Shown: positions 8,854 to 16,811, counted from the stretch's first letter. The stretch: DNA of 64,000 bases from Pseudomonas sp. PDM15 (GCF_014851565.1 NZ_JACVAA010000009.1:82333-146332); one strand, 5' to 3'. The notes: generated from the letters alone by a model not told the origin. Numbers and translations: made by a program.

Positions 8854-9342
8854 TCACGGCTGGCGTGCAGCCAAGACAACAGTCTTGGTAGCCGCATAAA
8901 CATGAACACGCATATCAGATGGAACCTGGTCCATCACTTGCCCCATGACCTCTTTGAGCGTTCGCCCCTTTCCTTCGATGTTCACCATCGCCGGGTTACT
9001 GGGGAGGGTCACCGCAGGCACGAATTTGTAACCGGCCAACACCGCGATGCGCTCAATGGCCTTGGGGTATGGGAGGGTGAACACCTCGCTTGTCACGCGA
9101 TCAAACCCAGGAACCACCGCTGCACGGGCTGTCGCTTCGCGCTGGCGATCGAGCGATGTACGCTTCTGCTCTGCCAAAGCATTCTCCGCGCGCGAGAGCC
9201 GCTCCAGGTCGCGCTGAGCCAACTCAGCCGCCGCGGCCAACCGGCCAACCGACGGATCGTTGTTCAGATTCTCCGCCGGCGGCGGCGGAGTAGCGCAACC
9301 AGCCAATGTAAGCGCAAGCGCCAGGGTAAAAGTGTTTTTCAT
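8854..9342 (-). CDS. dotD: DotD/TraH lipoprotein
   Basis: A 162-residue lipoprotein: MKNTF signal with lipobox LAGC (Cys about 16), a coiled-coil region rich in Arg/Ala/Glu (residues 35-75), and a C-terminal domain (SEVFTLPYPKAIERIAVLAG to KTVVLAAR) that fits the secretin N0-like fold of DotD. The start at 9342 has GGAG 8 bases upstream and leads straight into the signal peptide. With DotC it would place DotH in the outer membrane. It is the second gene of the minus-strand block. Confidence 0.85.
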   Translation of the reverse strand: MKNTFTLALALTLAGCATPPPPAENLNNDPSVGRLAAAAELAQRDLERLSRAENALAEQKRTSLDRQREATARAAVVPGFDRVTSEVFTLPYPKAIERIAVLAGYKFVPAVTLPSNPAMVNIEGKGRTLKEVMGQVMDQVPSDMRVHVYAATKTVVLAARQP

Positions 9343-9358
9343 GCAGTGTTCTCCGCGA

Positions 9359-9988
9359 CTAACTTGAACTTTGAGCAACGATCAGGGGCAGAGTGAACCG
9401 CCTGCCGAGCATTTCGAATTCCGCCATCCCATCCTTTTCGCCCAGGTAGCGCCCGTTGACGCCATACACCTGGCCGTTAACCCCCACCACCCTGACAATG
9501 CTGTCGGAAGCCAGATAAACCAGGGCACCGTTTTCCCGGAAGCGAATGGGGGTGATCAGCATCCGTCCAGCCGCATCGCCTTGCTTCTTCTCTTCCTGGC
9601 GATTTTCTACAGGCGCCGGGGCCGGCTCAGCGCTGGCCTTATCGCCAGAGAAAAATGCTTGCAGCGTCGCGGGCATAGGAGTGAAAGAGCTGCTCACTTC
9701 AGGAGTAGGAAGAGGCGGAAGGAAGGACTCCACCCGCGCAGGGTCGCTTTCTTTCCCAGTGCCGAAATTCACATTTGCCACGATTGCTTGTAGAGCCGCG
9801 TTGGTCGCCCTAAGCCGCTCGATCTCGTCCAGCTTGCGCTGCACATCCGCCGGCAGCTCAACACCTCCAGAGACCTTTGCCAGTTGCTCAAGCTGAGCCG
9901 GCAAGCTACTTGCAGCCGTGAACAGCTGATAGTTCACACCGCCCAGAGAGACCAAAATCATCAGCTGTAGAAAGGTTGAAGCTCGCAT
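9359..9988 (-). CDS. Membrane-anchored periplasmic protein upstream of DotD
   Basis: Unrecognised 209-residue protein. One N-terminal membrane segment (FLQLMILVSLGGVNYQLF), a coiled-coil stretch (LPADVQRKLDEIERLRATNA), a Pro/Ala/Glu-rich linker around residues 95-135, then a compact beta domain with VVGVNGQVYGVNGRYLG. This resembles the architecture of PilP- or DotF-like periplasmic linkers. ATG at 9988 (GGA 7 bases upstream) is preferred to a GTG at 9994. As the first gene of the block it is probably a transfer component, but no family is assigned. Confidence 0.55.
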   Translation of the reverse strand: MRASTFLQLMILVSLGGVNYQLFTAASSLPAQLEQLAKVSGGVELPADVQRKLDEIERLRATNAALQAIVANVNFGTGKESDPARVESFLPPLPTPEVSSSFTPMPATLQAFFSGDKASAEPAPAPVENRQEEKKQGDAAGRMLITPIRFRENGALVYLASDSIVRVVGVNGQVYGVNGRYLGEKDGMAEFEMLGRRFTLPLIVAQSSS

Positions 9989-10114
9989 TCCCACATCCGC
10001 CGCGCATTACGATTAGTACAAAATAGTAATCTCAAAAATATACTTTTCCAAGATAGTTTTTTGGTTTACATTTTAACCACCCAGAGGAAGACTGAAAATC
10101 ACAAGGGCAAGCCG

Positions 10115-10996
10115 ATGACAGATCCAGTTGAGCAGGTGCGCGCCCTACAGCGCAAAGCCGCCGACCGCAACACCAGTCTGAAATCAGGCTTGTCTCTTGA
10201 ACTGTTCGCCCAAGGCGACCTTCTCCCCCCGGTGACCGACCTGGCCCCATCGACGCTACCTGAGTGGAGCGATACCGTTCGAGGAGTGCCAAACGCCATC
10301 ATCCGCGGAGCTCTGTTCGCTGCGGTTCAGGGAAAGACCAGGCGCTATATGAAGGGAGAGGTCGTCGAGCAAGGCGACGGAATGACCATCAAGTTCACGG
10401 GGATGCAACTCGATCAATCTGACCTTGATGTCTGGGAAACCCTGATTCACATCTCCCGGCACACCCCGAAGGGCGAGAAGTTCTACTTCCATGCCGGCGC
10501 GGTGCTGAGTTACCTAGGCCGACCGCGCGGCGGCGACCACTATCGATGGCTCAATGAGTCGATCAATCGCATGATCTCCGGAGCGGTGTCGATCACATTC
10601 GACGATCGATACACCTACTCATCCAACATGCTGAAGGCTTGGAAAGACGAGATCACCCATGACTACATCATCCAGTTGGATGAGCAACTCCTATCGCTCT
10701 ACTCCCTTGGATGGACTCAGATCAACTGGGCTCAGCGTGACGCTCTGCGGGGCAAGCCAATCGCGCTATGGCTGCATGGCTGGTACTGCAGTCACACCAA
10801 CCCAGAAGACATCAGCATCGACCGAATCCAGCAGCTATGTGGATCCAGCAACAAAAACCGTGATTCCTTCAAGGCCAAGGTGAAAGCCGCCCTGGAGGAG
10901 ATCAAGGAGATCGGAGCCATTGCGAACTACAGCGTCTCTCGCAACGGCATCGTTCATGTCGAACGCAACCCGTTCAACACCCTCCCCGGCTTCTAG
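10115..10996 (+). CDS. trfA: TrfA-like plasmid replication initiator
   Basis: A 293-residue initiator of the TrfA family, which binds iterons at oriV and opens the origin with DnaA. The pattern LDQSDLDVWETLIHISR, then YRWLNESINRMISGAVSI and QINWAQRDALRGKPIALWLHGWY, is the tandem winged-helix arrangement of TrfA. The start at 10115 has AAGGG 8 bases upstream; the frame extends to 10061 without a better site. No iterons adjoin the gene. The nearest candidate array lies 5.4 kb away at 16406-16582, as in RK2, where trfA and oriV are apart. A second, unrelated initiator lies at 43979. Confidence 0.82.
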   Translation: MTDPVEQVRALQRKAADRNTSLKSGLSLELFAQGDLLPPVTDLAPSTLPEWSDTVRGVPNAIIRGALFAAVQGKTRRYMKGEVVEQGDGMTIKFTGMQLDQSDLDVWETLIHISRHTPKGEKFYFHAGAVLSYLGRPRGGDHYRWLNESINRMISGAVSITFDDRYTYSSNMLKAWKDEITHDYIIQLDEQLLSLYSLGWTQINWAQRDALRGKPIALWLHGWYCSHTNPEDISIDRIQQLCGSSNKNRDSFKAKVKAALEEIKEIGAIANYSVSRNGIVHVERNPFNTLPGF

Positions 10997-11061
10997 CTCG
11001 CCCTGACTGGTCACTTCCAGCCGGACTTTTCCCCTTCCCAACGGTACTGCTAAAGGCCCAA

Positions 11062-11349
11062 TCAAGGGCCGGTGGTGTGCAGCGATCTTTTCCTCAGACT
11101 TTCGTTGAACTGAGCGGCCCAGTCTTCGACCTTCCCGCCCATCCGTTTCACCGCAGCAGCGCGAGTCTTCGAGTAGTCCACTCCGAAGCGGTCCATCCAT
11201 TCGATTGCCTGCTGGGCAATATCGATCTGACGCTTGAGTTCATGCTTCGGCGGGCGAGCACGCGAGGCCAGGTCAGTAACTGTCGCCAGAGTGCAATCGG
11301 TGATGTAAGCCAGCCCCTGCCCTGCATCACGAACTTCGTGCATGTTCAT
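11062..11349 (-). CDS. Small hypothetical protein, end of small-gene cassette
   Basis: Unrecognised 95-residue protein, helical and basic (RPPKHELKRQIDIAQQAIEW, then AAAVKRMGGKVEDWAAQFNESL). Start supported by GAGGAAAACGAGCG before the ATG. No membrane or signal segment. It is the last gene of the small-gene operon, converging on trfA. Confidence 0.55.
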   Translation of the reverse strand: MNMHEVRDAGQGLAYITDCTLATVTDLASRARPPKHELKRQIDIAQQAIEWMDRFGVDYSKTRAAAVKRMGGKVEDWAAQFNESLRKRSLHTTGP

Positions 11350-11408
11350 CGCTCGTTTTCCTCGTTCTCCAAAGCCCCTGGCCCTGGTGTACCGGTCGCC
11401 CGGCTCAT
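11346..11408 (-). CDS. Possible 20-residue coupling peptide
   Basis: A tiny frame (MSRATGTPGPG to ENEENER) whose stop overlaps the next ATG as ATGA. Its own ribosome site is weak (AGGA too far upstream). It may only serve to couple translation across the 146-base gap between the neighbouring genes, or may not be a gene. Confidence 0.25.
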   Translation of the reverse strand: MSRATGTPGPGALENEENER

Positions 11409-11495
11409 GGTCGCCGGCAGTCCTGTTTGTGGTTGCCCGCTCGGGCCGTTCTTTCGGTGCCTATCTGACGCGATCCCCCGTTATGCGAACTGCGC

Positions 11496-11747
11496 TCAGC
11501 CGTCGCGCAGGTCGGCCACGCCGTCACCGCCGAGCGCCCCGCGCGCTTCCAGCGCCTGAGCCTTGAATTTCGCGCCGCAGTCCAGGCACTCGACCAGACT
11601 GCAACGGACATTCAAGCCGCTATCACCGGCCACCGGTACACGCCCCCAGCCGCCCGTCATCAGGTGCGATTCGGTCATGGTGAATTGGTAGCCGCCTTGG
11701 CCGCCGCACTTCGGGCAGCCCTGGGCGGGATCGTGGGTCGCGCTCAT
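11496..11747 (-). CDS. Small zinc-ribbon protein (Lar-like)
   Basis: An 83-residue protein with CPKCGGQGGY near residue 11 and CLDCGAKF near residue 54, a two-knuckle zinc ribbon of the kind found in Lar-like restriction-alleviation and phage/plasmid small proteins. Strong site AAAGGAG before the ATG. The Lar analogy rests only on the CPxCGG...CxxCG layout. Part of the 11.1-14.2 kb small-gene operon. Confidence 0.6.
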   Translation of the reverse strand: MSATHDPAQGCPKCGGQGGYQFTMTESHLMTGGWGRVPVAGDSGLNVRCSLVECLDCGAKFKAQALEARGALGGDGVADLRDG

Positions 11748-11763
11748 AGTGGGCGGGCTCCTT

Positions 11764-12018
11764 TCAGTTTGTGACGGTCACGGGCGCCGCGTCGGCGGTC
11801 TCCCTGCGCTTGTAGTCCTGCACAGCGCGGTCGCGCACGCGGGACAGGTCGGCGTGCTGTTGCAGGCGCCCACCATCGGCCGGCTGGTAGTTCCACCAGC
11901 TCACCGGGTAGCACTTGGCAAAACTGGCGCGCCCCATCAGCACGCCATTGACGGTAACGGGCCGGTCATAGCCGGTATGGCTGCGGCCTACGATGGCCTT
12001 GGGTTCGGTCTGGCTCAT
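11764..12018 (-). CDS. Small hypothetical protein of the cassette
   Basis: Unrecognised 84-residue basic protein (PVTVNGVLMGRASFAKCYPVSWWNY). The start at 12018 is chosen because AAAGGAACC lies upstream and the longer frame runs into the previous gene. The leader (CTGAAAGGA) is nearly the same as that of the next gene downstream, suggesting gene-block duplication or a shared translation signal. Confidence 0.5.
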   Translation of the reverse strand: MSQTEPKAIVGRSHTGYDRPVTVNGVLMGRASFAKCYPVSWWNYQPADGGRLQQHADLSRVRDRAVQDYKRRETADAAPVTVTN

Positions 12019-12035
12019 GGCGGGGCGGGTTCCTT

Positions 12036-12299
12036 TCAGTTGTATTCGTCCAGCTCGAACGGCTCGCCATCGTCGTATGTGTCGGCCATGCAGCGTGGGC
12101 AGCAATCGGCCCAAGCAGTCGTTTCATCCACCCAGCCCGGCGCAAAACGATAGCGCGCCAGGTCCTCGGGGTCGCAGTGCCGGCACGGCACGCACTGCTT
12201 CACCGCCGCCAGCAGCCGCCGCACGCGCGGCCGTGCTGCCTCCCAGGTTTCACCAGGCAAGGCCAGCGCGGCGACCTGGGCGGGGGTCGGCTCGATCAT
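12036..12299 (-). CDS. Small Cys-rich hypothetical protein
   Basis: An 87-residue protein with CVPCRHC and CCPRC clusters (about residues 36-42 and 66-70), probably binding zinc, and an acidic tail. GGAG precedes the ATG by about 9 bases. No family recognised. Member of the small-gene operon. Confidence 0.5.
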   Translation of the reverse strand: MIEPTPAQVAALALPGETWEAARPRVRRLLAAVKQCVPCRHCDPEDLARYRFAPGWVDETTAWADCCPRCMADTYDDGEPFELDEYN

Positions 12300-12326
12300 G
12301 GAGCGGGCTCCTACGCGTTTTTCTCG

Positions 12327-12572
12327 TTATTCGGGCTTGGCCGGTGCACTGGGAGCGGGGTCTTTCCAATCCAGGCTCTCTCCTGCCAACAGGGCAGCCG
12401 CTTGTCGGGCGCCTCGCGCTGTGCGGTACATGCGGGGCAGTTCTATGAACTGCTTGGAGCCTTGCCGCGTCCAACCACAGTCCAGAGTGAAAGGACTCCT
12501 GCTCAGCGGATCAAAGACGATCTCGAAGCAATCATCGCTCTTGGTTCTTGCAGTACACAGAACGGTAGGCAT
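12327..12572 (-). CDS. Small hypothetical protein of the cassette
   Basis: Unrecognised 81-residue protein (CFEIVFDPLSRSPFTLDCGW; later YRTARGARQAAALLAG). AAGGAAA lies before the ATG. No signal peptide. Function unknown; context is the small-gene operon. Confidence 0.5.
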   Translation of the reverse strand: MPTVLCTARTKSDDCFEIVFDPLSRSPFTLDCGWTRQGSKQFIELPRMYRTARGARQAAALLAGESLDWKDPAPSAPAKPE

Positions 12573-12592
12573 GGCGCGTGGGTTTCCTTGAA

Positions 12593-12808
12593 CTATTGAG
12601 CGCTTGGCTTTTTAGTGATGGAAAGAGGCAGCTTGCCCGGAGCGATAAATAAGCCCAGGCAGAGAGCGTTGCGCTTCACTCGCTGCCAGCGCGTGAAATC
12701 TGGATTATCCGCACGCAGCCATTCCGAGCATGCGGTGGTGGCCAGAAGTCGCGCAGCCCACCAGCGGCCCCAAACTTTCGGAAGATGGCTGTAGAACCAC
12801 TGATTCAT
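12593..12808 (-). CDS. Small basic hypothetical protein
   Basis: A 71-residue protein rich in Trp, Arg and Lys (WGRWWAARLLATTACSEWL), with one moderately hydrophobic stretch (CLGLFIAPGKLPL). GAGGAAA upstream of the ATG. Function unknown; it might associate with membrane or nucleic acid. Confidence 0.45.
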   Translation of the reverse strand: MNQWFYSHLPKVWGRWWAARLLATTACSEWLRADNPDFTRWQRVKRNALCLGLFIAPGKLPLSITKKPSAQ

Positions 12809-12826
12809 CGCGGTTTCCTCGTTACT

Positions 12827-13050
12827 TCAGTTGCTCTCCGGCGCATAAACCGGAAGAGCGAGGCCAGCAGCGGCCAGGGCCTGGTCGGCAGCAATCAGCA
12901 GACGGCAAGCCGGGCATTCGTCATCACGCACCTGGTCACCTTCCACCTGGTCAGGGCAAAGCCCCATGAATGCGTGCAGCACCTGGCCGGTGCCAATTAC
13001 AGACCAGCCAGCACATCGGCAGGCAGAGTCATCGGGGTCGATTTGCTCAT
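12827..13050 (-). pseudogene. Possible frameshifted small Cys-rich gene
   Basis: A good ribosome site (AGGAAAACGCC) precedes an ATG at 13050, but that frame stops after 17 residues. Another frame through the same DNA runs from about 13048 to 12827 and reads like real protein (DDSACRCAGW, then DECPACRLLIAADQALAAAG) but lacks its own start; the first internal ATG is at 12967. A single-base shift near the start would join the ribosome site to this frame. It is either a broken gene, a sequencing slip, or a short gene starting at 12967 or GTG 12982. Confidence 0.35.
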
Positions 13051-13078
13051 GGCGTTTTCCTGAACTTTGTGCTGCGGA

Positions 13079-13531
13079 CTACGCAGCGTCTTTTTTTGGG
13101 TAAGCGCGACGCAGAAGCCAATCCATTTCCCACTCTGGCCCACTGGCGCAATCATTCTTGTATTCTGGGTAAAGGTCAGGCCGAAGACGCTTCGCGGTGC
13201 TTGGGTTGGCCAGCCAGAAGTCTTTCCAGCCGCTCGGCTCTCCGATGTACTGGTGGTCAGGGTTCCTCGTGGCTTTCCCTGCCAGCACGCCCCAACTCTC
13301 CAGTTGGTTGCAAACCCGCATAAGTCTGCGATGCACATAGGCATAGACCCGGCCCCTGACCAGGGAAACGCCTGTCCTCTCGACAAGCAAACGGTCAATG
13401 TCGTCCAGCATCTCTGCGTCGTCATCGTAGAAGGCGCAAGGACTGAAGGACGCCCCCATACTCTCTGCCAGCACATCAATGATTGCGACGGCAACAGCGC
13501 GATCTGGAATCGTTCGGGGGTGCCTACTCAT
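13079..13531 (-). CDS. Hypothetical protein of the cassette (150 aa)
   Basis: The largest protein of the small-gene operon. It has an acidic patch (FYDDDAEMLDDIDRLL), a likely helical middle with a winged-helix feel (VYAYVHRRLMRVCNQLESWGVL), then an aromatic C-terminal half (PSGWKDFWLANPSTAKRL). No catalytic motif recognised. GATAGGAAGCGCCC precedes the ATG. A DNA-binding role is possible but unproved. Confidence 0.55.
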   Translation of the reverse strand: MSRHPRTIPDRAVAVAIIDVLAESMGASFSPCAFYDDDAEMLDDIDRLLVERTGVSLVRGRVYAYVHRRLMRVCNQLESWGVLAGKATRNPDHQYIGEPSGWKDFWLANPSTAKRLRPDLYPEYKNDCASGPEWEMDWLLRRAYPKKDAA

Positions 13532-13547
13532 GGGCGCTTCCTATCAC

Positions 13548-13733
13548 TCATTGATGATCACTTGACCGGCAATCAACCGCAGCAGAAAGGCGACTCTCGG
13601 CCATCTCTAGACGATTTCGGTTGATCGCAGCAGCAACGCAATTGCCAGACTTCTCTGCGCGCTCGACCGAATCCCGCTCGGCCCGGCAAGCAATTTCCAA
13701 CGCAGCGATACGGTCGCTCTTGCTAATGCTCAT
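13548..13733 (-). CDS. Small helical hypothetical protein
   Basis: A 61-residue, probably coiled-coil protein (SKSDRIAALEIACRAERDS, RNRLEMAESRLSAAV). GAGGAAGGCA precedes the ATG. Member of the small-gene operon; function unknown. Confidence 0.5.
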   Translation of the reverse strand: MSISKSDRIAALEIACRAERDSVERAEKSGNCVAAAINRNRLEMAESRLSAAVDCRSSDHQ

Positions 13734-13745
13734 TGCCTTCCTCAG

Positions 13746-13943
13746 TCACTGGTTGCCATCGAGCTGACCGGCAGCCGGCTCGAAACTGGGTTCATCAGTT
13801 GTGCAGGAGTGACCGCAATCCGGGCAATCCGCGTAGTGCCCAAACCCAACCAAGTCCGGGGTATCGCCTGTCCATGCGCAGCGAGTGCAGGCAAATGTCC
13901 AGCGAGGAGCAGGCATCACTTGATCCTGGGTGAGTTGAAGCAT
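13746..13943 (-). CDS. Small zinc-ribbon hypothetical protein
   Basis: A 65-residue protein with CTRCAWTGD and CPDCGHSC, a zinc ribbon spanning about residues 19-47. The start at 13943 has AAGGA 7 bases upstream; an alternative ATG at 13958 overlaps the previous stop (ATGA), so the ribosome may reinitiate there. Function unknown. Confidence 0.5.
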   Translation of the reverse strand: MLQLTQDQVMPAPRWTFACTRCAWTGDTPDLVGFGHYADCPDCGHSCTTDEPSFEPAAGQLDGNQ

Positions 13944-13954
13944 GTCGATTTCCT

Positions 13955-14215
13955 TCATGCGGCAAGCTTCGGCCAGCCCTGAGTCGTTGGATCGACAGCC
14001 GGGCACAGCTGAGGTGCCAGGCCTTCGCCATGGATCGAGCATTCTTCCCACGTATCGGCATCGGCAAACAGATCACGACCCGACTCAACGTCTTTGCCGC
14101 AATAGCGGACAAGTCGCCCGAAATCGGTGTAGCCGTTGCGCTGGCTAACACAGCAGTACATCGCTCCCAGCAGCAGCGCTTTGCCCTCGGTATCCAGAAT
14201 TGATTCGGTGGTCAT
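13955..14215 (-). CDS. First gene of small-gene cassette, hypothetical
   Basis: An 86-residue protein of unknown function with six cysteines (MYCCVSQ, RYCGKD, ECSIHG, QLCPAV). GGAGGAG lies 8 bases before the ATG. It is the first gene after the promoter at 14245-14274. Confidence 0.55.
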   Translation of the reverse strand: MTTESILDTEGKALLLGAMYCCVSQRNGYTDFGRLVRYCGKDVESGRDLFADADTWEECSIHGEGLAPQLCPAVDPTTQGWPKLAA

Positions 14216-14244
14216 GATCGGAACTCCTCCACTTTCTCCAGCCC

Positions 14245-14274
14245 ACTATAGTTCTGTTAATCAGAACTCGTCAA
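14245..14274 (-). promoter_or_regulatory. Sigma-70 promoter with palindromic operator, small-gene cassette
   Basis: On the minus strand TTGACG (14274-14269) and TATAGT (14250-14245) are separated by 18 bases. The spacer is filled by the palindrome AGTTCTGATTAACAGAACT (7-base arms, 14268-14250), so a bound repressor would block RNA polymerase. The promoter lies 30 bases upstream of the first cassette ATG. The cognate repressor is not identified in the window. Confidence 0.7.
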
Positions 14275-14378
14275 GGCGAGAGATTAAGCGTAACGCGACC
14301 ATGCTGGCCGCCTCGGCGAGTGCCATGTGGAAGAGCTCTAACGGCCTGCACACCGAAAATCATCGCAGCCAGCCATAG

Positions 14379-16181
14379 CTACCACTCAAAACTGTAACTC
14401 TGGCCAGCCTGAACATGGCCCTCCTCCACATCAATGCGCTGTGCCGGCGCCTGAATTGGCGGATATCCAAGCTCCCCGAGTCGGGCCTGGAGATCTACAC
14501 TGGGCGCAGAGGGTACTTCCTGGCTGGTGAGCCATCTCACATCCATTCTCTTGCCCAGTTTCTGGACGACCTCCACGACATCCCCGAGCGACGGAACGCG
14601 CCCCTCTGGCGTGATGAGTTGATCTACCCGGTAGATGATTCCGACGTTGTTGCCAATGTCCTGGATGGCCACCCCCAGATCCAGGACAGTGATCGGCCCC
14701 TGGTAGCGAACTCCTCGCACGGGCTTGCGGATCTCGCTGAGTACCAGACCTGCAGTTTCCAGCAACTCCGAAGCCACTGCCTGGGCAAGCTCGTCGCGAT
14801 TGGCCGGACGGTTCTCCAGAGACTGCGCGAATTCCTCAATACATTGGGCGACCGCGGCACCAACAGCGCGGAAGGGCTCATAGTTGACACTCTGGCCCAG
14901 GACCTCATGTGCAACGGTGCGAGAAAGCCCTTCCACCAGCTCTTCGGGAACCTGCTTCAGTCGAGCATGCTCCCCCACCGTGAAAGGCCGCAGCAAATCG
15001 GGGTTCATAGGGTGCCGCAACTTCGGGTCAGTCGACCCACAGCGTGCATAGCCTTTTCTCATGGTGCCTACGCGCTGAGAGTCTTCGTCGTACACCTGCA
15101 TGACGAACCCCTTGCCTGCCTTTAGGTCCCTCTCCTGCTTGGCTTTGAGACCGCGCATCTCGCCCCAAAGGGGGTCATCCAGCGGAATGTCATCCAGGAC
15201 ATCCGACAAACGCAGGTCGACCTTCTCCGGGATCTGCAGCATGTCCCAACTGAAATGCAACCCTTCTGTAACCGCAACAAGGCACCACCGCTCTCGATTT
15301 TCGAGAGCATTGAAATCACTTCCGCGCAGAACTTTTTCGTGAACCTCGTACCCCAAGTCGCGCAATTGACTCCGGAGAATCGCCGCACTTGCCGAGTTCG
15401 AATAAGGGACCACGTTTTCGAGAAGGAAAATGGCGGGGTTCGCACGACCGATGATCATCAACCCGCTGACCACCAGGTGGCCGACCTCGGGATGCTCTTC
15501 GGGCATTGAGGTGCCTCTCTTGGCTCGGCCGGGCTTGGACGCCCCCGAGCAGGGCCAGCCAGCTTCGGCGATATCTGTCTGGGGCAAATGCGTCATCGCG
15601 CGCTGGTCGAAAGCGAACTCCTGCATAGGGGCCGCGATCGGAATGGTGTCACTGGTCCACAGGGGATTGCGCCGACTGGCGTGCTCAATGAGCTCTGGTC
15701 GAATTTCATTCGCCCAGGCCAGGGAAGAATCGACTCCGTTTTCTTCAAGCCCTTCATGGACAGCGTGGGAGAGAATCCCGCCACCATGTGACATGCTACC
15801 CAGCTTCAGAGGCTGACCAGACTCAAGCTTGGCCCGGAGCCGGCGGAGCCGATCCTTCTTTCGCAGCTCAGTCGGAATGGGAGATAGGTAGATCTCGCCA
15901 TCTCGCTGAACCATTCTGATGGCGGCCATGCCATCAAATAACGCTAAAAGTTCCTGGCTGTTGATATCAATGATCGGCAGGGTATCTGCGCTTCCAGCCG
16001 GCTTGGCGCTAACAACGCGGTCACCGTTCGGGTCCGCCCGCAGCACAATACTGCCGCCAGTGACGTGTACCGAGTACGAATCACCGGAGCGTAATCCCGC
16101 TCGCGACACCTCAGAGCCTTGCAGCCAGATGCGAGGCCTACCGCGATTCTGACCGATATTCTTGATGTAGTAGCCGCGCAT
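14379..16181 (-). CDS. C5 cytosine DNA methyltransferase
   Basis: A 600-residue protein with the ordered motifs of a 5-methylcytosine methyltransferase: an unusual SAM-binding motif I (SMSHGGGILSHAV, about residue 128), catalytic PCSG (Cys about residue 210), ENVVPYS (motif VI, about residue 253), ENRERW (motif VIII) and a late LGQSVNYEP (motif X). The N-terminal 60 residues look like an AbrB-type swapped-hairpin domain (residues 8-50). No restriction endonuclease gene adjoins it, so it is probably a solitary enzyme that may shield the plasmid from host restriction. It lies upstream of the small-gene cassette, which has its own promoter. Recognition site unknown. Confidence 0.82.
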   Translation of the reverse strand: MRGYYIKNIGQNRGRPRIWLQGSEVSRAGLRSGDSYSVHVTGGSIVLRADPNGDRVVSAKPAGSADTLPIIDINSQELLALFDGMAAIRMVQRDGEIYLSPIPTELRKKDRLRRLRAKLESGQPLKLGSMSHGGGILSHAVHEGLEENGVDSSLAWANEIRPELIEHASRRNPLWTSDTIPIAAPMQEFAFDQRAMTHLPQTDIAEAGWPCSGASKPGRAKRGTSMPEEHPEVGHLVVSGLMIIGRANPAIFLLENVVPYSNSASAAILRSQLRDLGYEVHEKVLRGSDFNALENRERWCLVAVTEGLHFSWDMLQIPEKVDLRLSDVLDDIPLDDPLWGEMRGLKAKQERDLKAGKGFVMQVYDEDSQRVGTMRKGYARCGSTDPKLRHPMNPDLLRPFTVGEHARLKQVPEELVEGLSRTVAHEVLGQSVNYEPFRAVGAAVAQCIEEFAQSLENRPANRDELAQAVASELLETAGLVLSEIRKPVRGVRYQGPITVLDLGVAIQDIGNNVGIIYRVDQLITPEGRVPSLGDVVEVVQKLGKRMDVRWLTSQEVPSAPSVDLQARLGELGYPPIQAPAQRIDVEEGHVQAGQSYSFEW

Positions 16182-16391
16182 TTATCTCTCTTTGCAACTG
16201 CGATAGTGAATTATCAGTGCAAATGAAGGATGCCAGGCTAAGCACATCACTGTCCAGGATAAGGACGATGAAAATGCTTCATGATTCCAGCTTCTTGATC
16301 TGCTCGACCACGCGCTGATACCTCATAGCTTTCGGGCTATGTCAAAATTTCGACGCTGAACAAGCGTAGATTTATTCATAGTAATAGCGAC
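16182..16391. other. Non-coding approach to oriV, hairpin
   Basis: No gene seen. Contains the inverted repeat CATAGC-tttcgg-GCTATG (16324-16341) and AT-rich patches. It presumably holds the methyltransferase promoter on the minus strand. Confidence 0.4.
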
Positions 16392-16680
16392 TTATCCACA
16401 GGATGCGTCATGCGAGATTGGAAATATCGTCGTGCCTCGTCATACGAGGCTGATTGCGCCAATCACCTTCAGAAGAAATCGTCATGCGAGATCGGAGTAC
16501 GTCATACGAGATAGGGGCCTCGTCATACGAGGTTGGTTTTCTGCGTCATACGAGGTTGGTAAATCTCGTCATACGAGGTTGGTTTATTCGAATGCTAACG
16601 CAGCAAGACACTGATTTATATGGAGTTTCGTAAATTTACAGCTCCCCCTATATGTTTAATAAAAAGATATTTATATAGGG
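16392..16680 (+). other. Probable oriV 1: DnaA box, seven iterons, AT-rich region
   Basis: A perfect DnaA box TTATCCACA (16392-16400) is followed by seven direct repeats of CGTCATRCGAGRTTGG starting at 16406, 16438, 16480, 16500, 16521, 16544 and 16567. The last four are 21-23 bases apart, about two helical turns. The core of the repeat is itself a dyad (CCTCGT-CAT-ACGAGG). Downstream, 16611-16680 is AT-rich and bounded by CCCTATAT (16646) and ATATAGGG (16673), a candidate unwinding element. This is the layout of an iteron-type origin; TrfA at 10115 is the likely binder. No gene overlaps. Confidence 0.75.
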
Positions 16681-16811
16681 CAAGGACCTCCGACCCAGCG
16701 GGATCGCAGCAAAGCGCAAATCATCCCTTGAATTGAAATCCTTTGATGGCAAGTACCAGTCGCCCGGCATAGAATGACCATCAATCGCTTTGCAATTCTG
16801 GTAGTAATTCA

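Noticed and set aside
10997..11061. Terminator between trfA and the small-gene cassette
   Set aside because: A GGCCC/GGGCC pair exists at 11055-11070 but is short, overlaps coding sequence and lacks a T run.
14379..16181. Complete restriction-modification system
   Set aside because: Only the methyltransferase is present; neighbours are tiny genes and an origin, none nuclease-like.
16406..16582. CRISPR array or transposon ends
   Set aside because: Direct 16-base repeats with gaps of only 4-7 bases between the last copies, no leader or cas genes, no transposase; iterons fit better.
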